Of a DNA stretch of 64,000 bases, positions 11,624 to 64,000 are shown piece after piece; positions within the stretch are counted from its first letter, which is position 1, and each line of letters opens with the position of its first letter. The notes beneath the pieces were generated by a model. The model was not told the DNA's origin. It did not search any database and saw only the letters and a program-made list of their open reading frames with translations. Source of the stretch: Piscicola geometra (Eukaryota; Annelida; Clitellata; Hirudinida; Piscicolidae). The stretch covers positions 9,065,647 through 9,129,646 of the forward strand of contig OX030955.1 of NCBI GenBank assembly GCA_943735955.1, written 5' to 3'. Both the position numbers and the translations under genes were made by a program.

Positions 11624-13920
11624 ACTTGATTAAATTTAATTATGGAATGATAATATACAAATTTAAAAAACTTACTAGTCTTAAATTCAGATAGGCAAAC
11701 AACAAAATGCATTTGTGCAACATTTTTTCTTGTTGAATGACTATTTACGAGTATTAGGCAAGTATTTACATTGAAAAATCAAATGTAGTCAGTATTTCAA
11801 ATGAGATAAAGTTTTTCATTATCGAATCAGTATTAGAGTCTAAAAGTATTCCACTTTTTAAAATTATCGATTTATGCTTATGAGGGAATGCTCTATTAAG
11901 CAAGGGAAATAATCTCACTTGGATTCTTGAAAGTATATTAGTCGCATTAGGAAGAATTGGTTTTAAACTTTTGTGAGTTAATTCAATTTAAAGAAAGTAT
12001 TTTAGCTAATTGAATTTTAATGATTGTATATAGATAAACTTTGCACTAGCAGATTTTATTTAACTCGACATTTATGTATGGATTAGGTACACTTATATTT
12101 CAAAAATAAAAATGTCTTTTAAAATAAAATATAGTCGATTAAAATAATACATATACACGTTAAATTCTTTCTTAAGAGTGGTTTCAATGAAAATAATTAT
12201 TAAAGATCAAACGGTAAGAAATTGAAAATTATTAATTTGGTGCTTTATCCTTTAGTCGCATCCAAATACTTCCAAAACGGAAACGCCGTCAGACGCACAT
12301 GTAATAGACCAATTTAAAAATTGAAATAGATCTAAATAATTAAATCATAAATATTTGAAGATATATATATATATATAATTGAATACACGGAGTTTATAAG
12401 TTTAAAAAGAAGATAAATTAACACAAATAGGAAGTGTGTGATTGATGAAATGTTTAGGAAATTTATAGTGGAAGTTGATTGAAATATACGAAAATAAATG
12501 TGTAAACCCCATAGAAAAATTGGAAAAAAATTCACAATGCATATCACTTTAGTTTAAGGCACCGTGCATAAATAAGGACCCAAGAGATTCAAGTTAGGAA
12601 TTTGATGAAATGGATACAAATTTTTTTTACAATTTGAAATTCAATTGCCAGTTTTGTAAAAATGTAGGGTTTAAACTACTTAAATGAAACAAGGTACTTC
12701 TTAAAAAGTTACCAAAAAGTATTTCAAGATCTTATCATGGCTTGCCAGCGTACAAGCATTCAGTTGAAGTTAGACGCGATTGAACTAAAGATTACTGTGT
12801 AATAGATGCGCATGAACAAGGTATGAAAGAACTGAAGTTAACGATGATAGATGATGGCTTGATTTGAAATACGTGAAATTATGCACTTGCGTGAAACAAA
12901 TAGTTGTGGGAGAAATGACTGAAAAGTTAAGAAAACTAGTTTAATAAAATAGATTAAAAATGAATACAAACAAATTAACAAAATACGTGTTCATGATAAA
13001 GAGTCGTAACGGTTCTAGTGTTCTAATTTTTTAGTGACTTAATTAAAATTGACTTGCCTTTGGATTTCAAGGGATCACACCCGCTCTAACAAGATAAAAA
13101 ACAAAATCAAATCAAGCTTAATAAAAAATGAAAAAATCAAAATCAAAGGTTTCTCGAGAAAAGCAATATAGAAACAGTTAAATCAAGGCTGTTTCTATGC
13201 AGTAACCGAAGGAAAGATGGGTTGACGATGGATAGCAAATTCACAACTTTGATGTATGCTATGGTGATAAACATGATGATAATGATACAATCATTGATAC
13301 ATACACGGAAGATATTTTCGCTTTTTAAATACTTTAATGTTCTAGCTTCTAAACCACCAGCAAGACGATGATGAGGAAGTAACTAGACACGTGGACTATG
13401 CAAAGAGAACTCCGTATTGAAGTGAATAAGATCATGTAGTCAAAACATTCAAACGAGAAAGAATGGGAAAAAATATAGAATTTAAAAATGATTGAAAAAA
13501 GAAATTGAATGTATTACAGACTGGAACATCAAATAGGAATGTGACAAGTGCCTTGGGGATTTTCTGTATTTTTGAGTGAGTGTGTTGTTGCAAATATGTA
13601 GGGTTATGTTACTGACCTCAGAAATTGTCCACAGCAAAATGTGAGAAAACAAAATGTAGCCGTCATAAACTAGATTCTTGACGACTTTCTCAAAGTGATG
13701 GAATGCAAGGGGTGCAGAAGAAATGAATATATGCAATGGTGTTGATCACGAAAGATAATTATGAGGATAATCATTAAAGTATTTATAAAAACTTAATTAA
13801 TTAATTAAGAAACCATAATTTCAAGTAAATCGAGTACTTTCTGGAATGAATGTTACAGAACAACCCTTCGATAACAACCCTTCATCGCATGTGAACAGCT
13901 TTCTTCCAAGCAAGATGTGA
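11624..13920. other. AT-rich spacer, no gene seen
   Basis: About 2.3 kb of AT-rich sequence with short random open frames and a small (AT)n tract near 12361-12380. No exon, RNA gene or transposon end is supported. Confidence 0.6.
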
Positions 13921-14185
13921 GTCCCATTGTATTGATTACGTCATGTATTGATTACACCATGCATTGATTACGTCACGCATCTATTACACCCTGCATTGAT
14001 TACGTCATGTATTGATTACACCCTGCATTGATTACGTCATGTATTGATTACACCCTGCATTGATTACGTCATGTATTGATTACACCCTGCATTGATTACG
14101 TCACGCATCTATTACACCCTGCATTGATTACGTCACGCATCTATTACACCCTGCATTGATTACGTCATGCATTGATGAAGCGCAG
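13921..14185. repeat. Tandem repeat containing TTACGTCA motifs
   Basis: About eight copies of a unit near 32 bp, made of two half-units: ATTGATTACGTCATG (or CACG) and ATTGATTACACCCTGC. The TTACGTCA core is a CREB/ATF-like palindromic half-match and recurs at roughly constant spacing. The array lies about 90 bases beyond the predicted end of the Rab-GAP gene. Confidence 0.85.
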
Positions 14186-14275
14186 AGTGATTATGCATGC
14201 ATTCATGCGCAGACTCAAACAGTTCTTGGATTATTCGAAGTTTAAAATGTGACTCAGTGCTCAATATTCAGGCTA

Positions 14276-24446
<10,171 letters not shown>

Positions 24447-25292
24447 GTTTGAATGTTTTCGATACAAATCGAAAACATTGGAAACCTTTGTGGGTGCCTC
24501 ACATTCAAAGTAGGATATTACACACTTCACGTCGCCCAATGGATTTATTAAATGCTAATTAATATTCCTAATATAGGTAGATCATTGAGATGTGCATGAT
24601 TTAGAATAAATAACATGAAATTTTCAAGTGTTCAGATGAAATATTTACATATGAAGTTTAATTTTTATGATTTTTCATAAAATTTAATAAAAAAGTGATT
24701 TGGCTTTGTAATAATTAAGCTTTATACAGCTTTAAAGATAACAAGATTATTCTTGTTAAAATAATAATATTTAATTGAGAAAGAAATTTTTAAAAAAATA
24801 GTAAGTGTATAATAGGTATGAATTTATATAACAAAAGCATATAAAAATGCTTCAAAATTGCATTTTTGTTTAAATAAAAATTTAAATAAATGTTAAATTA
24901 AAAATGAATAGAAACTTTGGTCTCATTTAAATGATGATTTAAACTCATCCCTTTCGGTAACTTTTCTAATGCCCACAGTACATTCAGAATGGCGTTTGTT
25001 ATGGCGTACTAAAGGAAATCGTTAATTTCTTTGTACATTTGTAGATAGCATTAACATTTAAATCGCGTTTTGGTATTATAATTGTACATATATATTTATT
25101 ATTTCAAAGTTTTGCAAATGCCTAATAATTAGTTAAATCCCTTTATAATTGGATCAAGGATATTGTCTGAGAACAATCACGAAATCGTCTTATAAATTGT
25201 TCAAACAACATTTCCGCACAAACTTCAATCATTAAAAATTAAATTTTTAAATATTCTTAAAGGTTAATTTGCGCTACTATATAATCGGCAAG
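24447..25292. promoter_or_regulatory. Head-to-head promoter region, Rab-GAP and Pumilio
   Basis: About 850 AT-rich bases lie between the first ATGs of the divergently oriented Rab-GAP (minus) and Pumilio (plus) genes. Unless further noncoding exons exist, both promoters sit here. No TATA box or CpG cluster is convincing. Confidence 0.5.
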
Positions 25293-43084
<17,792 letters not shown>

Positions 43085-44103
43085 ATGGGTAGGTGCTTGG
43101 GGCTAAGGTGAGGATGATGGTTATGATGATGATGGTTATGATGACGATGGTGATGATGATGATGATAGTCGCTTTATGGCTTGGAACGGCTTTCTGGTTC
43201 AGTTTTGGAGCAGATGAGTGACAGAGTGGGAGATTTGGCATGTTGCACGCGAGTCTGATGGTGATTTAGGATTATGGAAGATCGCTAATCAATGATTATT
43301 GCTCCTTTCTGGTGCAAGTTTTTTTGCACTAAAACGAGTCGTGTTCTTGCGTCTTAATCTCCTCCTTTTCATCCTTCTCATCTTCTTTTTCATCATCCTC
43401 ATCCTCACCCTTCTCTTTTTTTAATTATTTTATATTTCTTTTCTTCTTGCATTGCTTTATATCATCTATCTCTCGTTCTGTCATTCACGCATTTGATTGA
43501 CGTTTGTCTCGGCTAGCGTACAATCATTTACCGTTTTTATATTTACCTAGATTACTCCTAGTAGAGTGATGATGATGATGATGACGAGGTGTAAAATGAT
43601 GGTAATGCTAGTAGTAGTATTATGACGATTTTTTTTCATGGTGTTGATGATGATTTCTTTGCTTTCTCGATTCTGTCTCTTCTGAATCAAGTTAATCTTA
43701 ATTGATGCGCAGTGAATGGACTGGACGTTCATTTGTCTCACTTAATTGATTAAATTAATTCGAACGATCGCCATCAAACACCATGTATAAGACGCACCTG
43801 CTTTTCAATGCCAAAAAAATGAGATTTTAAGAAATGATAACTAGCGAGTTAGATCTGAAATGTCCATGCTATTGCTAACAAATCTATCAGTCGGCGTTCT
43901 TGAAAGCTTTTTAAAGACTAGAAATAAGGAGATGAAGGTGCGGCTTATACATGGGGCTTAGGGTACTAGTGTGGGTGAGACAAGTTCTCTGTAAGGCGCC
44001 TTTGCATGTGACCTAGTTAACTTGCTTTAATATTTCCGTATTTAAGATCTATTTCTTTCCCTTTATATCCCTTCCTCATATTTGGTTGGAATTTGAAAGA
44101 ATT

Positions 44104-44360
44104 GTAATTAAGAATATTAAAGTGACTATTGGGTTTTAATGAAATATTAAAGTGAATATTGGGTTTTAATGAAATATTAAAGTGACTATTGGGTTTTAAT
44201 GAAATATTAAAGTGAATATTGGGTTTTAATGAAATATTAAAGTGACTATTGGGTTTTAATGAAATATTAAAGTGACTATTGGGTTTTAATGAAATATTAA
44301 AGTGACTATTGGGTTTTAATGAAATATTAAAGTGACTATTGGGTTTTAATGAAATATTAA
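44104..44360 (+). repeat. 30-bp tandem repeat downstream of Pumilio
   Basis: About eight and a half copies of a 30-base unit containing AAAGTGACTATTGGG, or AAAGTGAATATTGGG, followed by TTTTAATGAAATATT. The two variants partly alternate. Confidence 0.93.
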
Positions 44361-44660
44361 ATTATTTAATTATTTATCCTTTCGCAGACTTCATGTTGTA
44401 ACCTCATTCAAAGATTTGAACGCATAGAACAGCCACCTATCGCATACCAAATAACCGGATTGTTTATACCCTTTGCTTTTTAAATACTTAAATTGTAATA
44501 TCATCTCTTCTACAATATATTGCCTTAATAGCCATCAATATTGCATGCTTGATGGCTTGTGGATGATTATTCATTTTTATAGCGCACAATATTTGTGCGT
44601 TGAAGGTTTTTGGTTTTTCCATCTTCCTTTGTGCTGCATCCAGCACTGTGGATCCAGAAT

Positions 44661-44668
44661 TGTAAATA
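44661..44668 (+). promoter_or_regulatory. Candidate Pumilio response element TGTAAATA
   Basis: Exact match to the PUF consensus TGTANATA, on the sense strand, 1.6 kb after the Pumilio stop. Confidence 0.45.
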
Positions 44669-44950
44669 AGGAGTTTATCGTGGAGACAGCATCACGCTGA
44701 TAAGCTGGTGGTGACGTCGCAATGGGAGTCTGCAGTTGTCATTGCAGTATTCATCGCTCTCATGCTCCAGGTTATTTAACCTAATTTTAATTTATTGAAA
44801 GGATAAGGTGGTTATAAGAATTAATGAATATTAATGAGGTGATCATTAGATCTTTATCAAGTAGTCGGTTAGTCTCCTTGTTCGTTTGCTTGCCTATTTC
44901 TCCCGCTTAACAAGATTCGTGGTTGCAGTTATGTGCAGTCTTTTCTATTT

Positions 44951-45008
<58 letters not shown>

Positions 45009-45471
45009 CGTGTGTGCGTGTGTGTGTGTGTGTGTGTGTCACTTAATCTTCCGAAGCGTCTGCACACAGACGATTTATTTGATTTGCAAGGCATCACTTC
45101 AAGATAAGGCATGGATGCGTCATCAAAGTGAACTTCTTCCAAGATGGCGTGGTTCAGCATGCATATAGGAGTGCTTTTAGTGCTCCTTGAGGCTCCTCGA
45201 AGCCTGGACTCCCTATCCCTTCAAGCTTGTTTCATCTATTCGTACGCGTTCGAACGCCCCTTTGCTATTGAATATATTCGTGTGTTGGCGTTGTTGTTGC
45301 TGTTGATGTTGCTGTTGATGATGTTGATGATGTTGCTGTTGCTGTTGGTTTTTCTGTTCTTCGTTTGCTTTTCATTTCGCCTGGTTTGTCATTAATCCCT
45401 CAACGCCCATGCGCAACATTGCATTATAGTGCATCCTCCTTATATAAGAACGACAATCATTATTATCATTA

Positions 45472-45505
<34 letters not shown>

Positions 45506-45958
45506 CATTATTGTTATTATTATTATTATTATCATATATTTGACCTGTCGTCAAGTTTTAAATCAAGTATTCGCGGCTAAGTGTCGCTGGAATTTCCACG
45601 TAATAACGGCAATGATAATAATATTTATTTTAATAATAATAATAATAATAAAACAATAATAATAATAGTAATATTGATAGTGAACATAATGTATTATTGG
45701 CTATGTCTAATAACTCTATAAACTTATGTATTAAACCTCGATTATCGTTCGATAATTTCTCTTTAAATGGATCTTTCCAAATGGTAGTTTCGGTGTACAG
45801 CTGTCATAATTGAGTGTGCTTCTTTCCTTCAACTCTTGTATAAATGCTGGCCCCACTAATGCAAAATAACCTGGCAGAAGCCTAAGTATTTCGTCGTCGC
45901 GTTGTAATCTTAATCTAATCTAAAAGCCTTGATGTATTATAAAAAGCATGTAAAAGTA

Positions 45959-45986
45959 TGTAAATAATTAAAAGAATTTGTAAATA
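45959..45986 (+). promoter_or_regulatory. Pair of candidate Pumilio response elements
   Basis: TGTAAATA at 45959-45966 and again at 45979-45986, 20 bases apart, shortly before a poly(A) signal. Confidence 0.5.
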
Positions 45987-46013
45987 CTATAACCTAATGT
46001 GAATACCCTTATG

Positions 46014-46019
46014 AATAAA
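46014..46019 (+). terminator. Candidate poly(A) signal for Pumilio
   Basis: AATAAA on the plus strand, within ATGAATAAAGCG. It fits a 3' UTR of about 2.9 kb; other AATAAA sites further downstream cannot be excluded. Confidence 0.4.
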
Positions 46020-46030
46020 GCGGGGAAATT

Positions 46031-49000
46031 CGAATAGAAAGGAAGCATCTAGTCGGCGTGTAAATGCTGTAGAAATGTGGTTACAATCGCGACCCTTGTT
46101 AACTCATCAATTTCGCATTTGAATATTAATTAATTATAATTAATTAAGCGAATATTCTATTATTATTTGTTCTAATTATCTATTATTATTTATTCTAATT
46201 ATCTATTATTATTTATTCTAATTATCTATTATTATTTATTCTAATTATCTAATATTCTTTTATCTTAGTTGCGTTTCCCGCGTTTTCATGGGATTGATGA
46301 TGATGCTTGCTTGCTACTCAAGCTTTTGTAGCTGTTAGACGCGCCCTTCATTAAATTCAACCTTTCTGTCAAGCTTTTAAAATTTTTAAATCGATGAATA
46401 TTCAATTTGTAATTAAATAATATATTGTATAGTAATTACCAGTATAAAATAATATATTGTATAGTATGATCCAGTATATAATAATATATTGTATAGTATA
46501 ATCCAGTATAAACCAATATAGAATAATATATTGTATAGTATAATCCAATATATACCAATATATTTTATATTATACACCCGCCTGATGCTCCAACACCACT
46601 ATATCATCCACCAAGCTTGCCTGACCAACCTCCTTACGTCCTTCTAGCGAGGTCATTTCAATTGTATAATAAAAGGCATTACAATAATTTAATTAATCAG
46701 ACAGATCAATTAATTGAATCAGAGAAATAATAAAAAATCGTCTGGCGCTGATTTCTTGTTATTTTTCTATTTATGATCAGTAATTAAGCTAATTATATGA
46801 TATATTACAAATTATTGTAATAATTTATATATGTTGTTTCTCTAGGTTTGCTTGCATGTTCTGATTGCGGACTTCATTTAAAAACAAACAATTCTGCTTT
46901 GAAGTTGTCGTTGTGTTCTCGTTTCTGTTTGGTGTGCAAATATGGTTGCTCGCTTCACAACCCTCGCACCTCTCTTCTCTTCTTCATCGGGCTCTATCGT
47001 TTCATGTGGCATCCCTTATTGTATATAATGGTCCATACGACTCAGTACAACAAGTGCAAATATCAAGGCACGTAGAAGTACCGTTATCATTGCATAAAGT
47101 ACAATAATCAATAAACGAAGTATAACATGAGCTACCGCTACATCTCCATTGATCAGCCGTTTATGAGAAGAGCCTGTAAGTTTCAGAGCCTGCGGATATT
47201 CTCTAGCATTGGGCTGTATATAGCTTAGGAATTCTTTTTATCCTATTGTATATCCCTCCATTGTACACCTATCGCGTAATTTAGACACATCACACCCATT
47301 AATCCGTCACTATGGAATATTTTTAAATAAATAAAAATCAATTGTTTTCTTTTGAAAGGTTGAGTAAATGAATTGCTGGTGGGAGGAGTCATTATCTTGC
47401 TTTGCATATGACTAAAGTAAATTAGAATTTAAATGGAAATGTAGTTCTAAGAGCTGATATGCACTTTAAAAATAGTCTTTTAATGCAGTACCTCGGTACT
47501 AACGAGTCGGTAGGATTAAGGTTGATTAAAAAAGAAGTCAATGCAAGTCTTTATTAGGGAGTCAAATGGTGGACACTTACAAATCATCGACTGCATAAAC
47601 TTTGCAATAAAGGCACGTCGTACGTTTTGTGATTGTTTTTTTTAAATAAAAAACCGTTGAAATAAAAATAATAAGTTGATAAATCCGTAAATCAAAATTT
47701 TTTTATGGATTGGCGTTTCTAAATAAGAAAATATAACCTTATCCTTGTTATCTGATCCACGAATTTCCCTGGGTTAATTCTACATCTAAGGATTAATCAA
47801 TCAATCAATCAAATCAATTTCTATAGCGATCTTTCCTCAAATTCAAATTAATATAACTTCCTTAAATGAAACTCTGACAAATATTCTATGCTTTCGTAAT
47901 CTTCCCAAATCATATTTTTAGTAAGCTCGTATTAAATGTATATTAATTTAAGGTCGTTTTATAGATTGAAGAATTATATTTGTTACCTTAAGAATAAATT
48001 TATAAACTGTCAAACATGTTATACCATTGTCGCTATGCAATATTGAGTGGAGACATTTGATTTGATGCACAAAAGACCACTGGAAGGTTTTGTAATGACG
48101 ATTGTTGGTTTTTTGTGGTGAATAAGTCTTCATGTGACAGTTTGTATAATTCATGACAAGATATACTTTTGCTGGAGTATGCTGCACAGAATAAAACAAA
48201 AATGGTTAAATGAATAGATGCGCGACTTGCTTTTCCATCAATCTTTATGCTCTTTTTAAAGATATGTTTTAAATATATGTTGATTCTGAGAATTCATTAT
48301 AAGTTATGCCAATCTTTCATTTTCAATTATTAAGTAATGAATTTAGATGATTAAATACAATTAATTATTTACAATTAATTTTAATTTTAAGACATAGAAT
48401 TAAATGAAGATTTCATTCAAGGCACAAAGGCAATAATTATAATAATCTAAACACACAAGAATTGAGAGCGATGATGAGATATTTGACTGAGGTATTGAGG
48501 TTGGGACGTAATTAGCTTGAAGAACGAAAGAATATTCTAAAGATTAAATCAACAACTAATTGAAAATATATCGATTTTAAATTCATAAAATCATGTCTAG
48601 ATTACAAAAATTTAATATAATTTAGGTTTAATAAATAAGTGACACGCATGTTGAAGAAAACAATAAAAAGCAGATGTAATTTAAACTGTAGGATAAAAAA
48701 ATGCTCTTACAAATTCAAAATTTAAAAATAAATTTAAAAGACTATTTGAAAAATACTTTTTTTAATCTAAAGAGAAAACAGAACGGCTGAAAACAAAATT
48801 AACAGCATTAAACAAACTAAAACAAGCGGAATGATAAAAATTACATCAAAATAAAATAATATTACAACTAAATAAAGTCCATTCAATATAAATATATCTT
48901 CTTCTTGGACTTTTATAGTGCAATATTAATAAGTTTTAATCAGTGAAATAGACAAACATTTTGGGAAATAAAATTAACTGGGAATGTGGAATCAGATTCA

Positions 49001-49556
49001 AAATTAGAGAATGAAACTAATACATCTATATGAAGGAACTTCACGCTCGTTGTACTTTTTTCGACAATTTAACGATAGAAGCTTCTAAAAACAAATATTT
49101 AAATAAGTATAATTCGATAATTATCAGTAAATGTTTTTAAATTCCATCATTCGCTACATAGCCGAACAATTAATAAAATTGATTCGAAATCAATTTATGA
49201 GTACCCATAAACTTAAAGGCTTATAGATTTTCCTACTTTACAACTTTCATTTCACCACGTCTTTAAAAGTATTTAAATGAATTTTTATACAAATTATTTA
49301 ATTGGGAGTGAACTTGAATTGGACTTTCCACTCAGGGGGCTTGGAAAGACATTTCCTGGACTCAGACAGAAGCACTGAAGTTGAGAAGTCGTCGTAAATT
49401 GAAAATAAATGCCAAATGCAAAAATTAGTTTTTTTTATATTGCATTTTTGAATTCAATGAACCAAATAAAAAAAATCTATCTATAAAAAAAAGTTAAAAA
49501 CAAAACTATAAAAAAGGTATTGCTACAAAGAAACGTAGAGCATCAGCCTAAAAGAT
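46031..49556. other. Convergent intergenic region, no gene seen
   Basis: AT-rich spacer between the 3' ends of Pumilio (plus) and the Slo channel (minus). It has short repeats: ATTCTAATTATCTATTATT-type units at 46158-46255, and ATATTGTATAGTATAATCCA units at 46420-46570. Two further plus-strand TGTATATA motifs lie at 47020 and 47215. No coding exon or RNA gene is supported. Confidence 0.6.

Positions 49557-64000
<14,444 letters not shown>

Larger units (their letters stand above)
43085..46030 (+). other. Probable Pumilio 3' UTR
   Basis: Noncoding region following the Pumilio stop (TAG at 43082-43084). It is AT-rich, with (GAT)n near 43110-43170, a 30-bp tandem repeat and a (GT)n tract at 44950-45040. 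A canonical AATAAA occurs at 46014, just after two TGTAAATA motifs. The extent of the transcript is inferred. Confidence 0.5.

Overview
This is eukaryotic nuclear DNA from an animal. Genes are split by many introns with GT..AG junctions, and the closest protein matches are bilaterian families. Exons are GC-richer than the AT-rich introns and spacers. Dense micro- and minisatellites, short compact genes and a lophotrochozoan-looking gene set suggest an invertebrate. An annelid (leech-like) source is my guess, but the sequence does not prove it. I joined exons by hand, keeping splice phase through each junction; no transcript evidence was available.

Layout: (1) 1-1980 holds no recognised gene, a 200-base assembly gap and a minisatellite. 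(2) 1981-4662, minus: 5' half of a PiT/SLC20 sodium-phosphate cotransporter, truncated in the gap region. (3) 5142-9421, minus: a complete SPEC3/stum-family membrane protein whose last intron carries a decayed Merlin DNA transposon (5271-7195) with clear terminal repeats and an 8-bp target duplication. (4) 10653-11623, minus: a two-exon 278-residue single-pass membrane protein I do not recognise. (5) 14276-24446, minus: a TBC1D1/TBC1D4 (AS160, pollux) Rab-GAP in 21 exons. (6) 25293-43084, plus: a complete Pumilio gene in 21 exons, head to head with the Rab-GAP. (7) 49557 to beyond 64000, minus: a Slo/BK-type potassium channel in 25 exons, lacking only its extreme N-terminal part.

The genes are not an operon and belong to separate pathways: phosphate import, mechanosensory-type membrane protein, Rab regulation of vesicle traffic, translational repression and membrane excitability. 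What ties the window together is its tandem repeats. GT/CA arrays start or end flush with splice sites in several genes. Pumilio intron 17 is about 4.6 kb of an 18-bp repeat, each unit resembling a 5' splice site, followed by two related 12-bp arrays in opposite orientation. The C-termini of both Pumilio and the Rab-GAP are written in microsatellite sequence. The Slo channel keeps its pore but has lost most of the acidic calcium bowl. Pumilio's downstream region carries several copies of the motif Pumilio itself is expected to bind.
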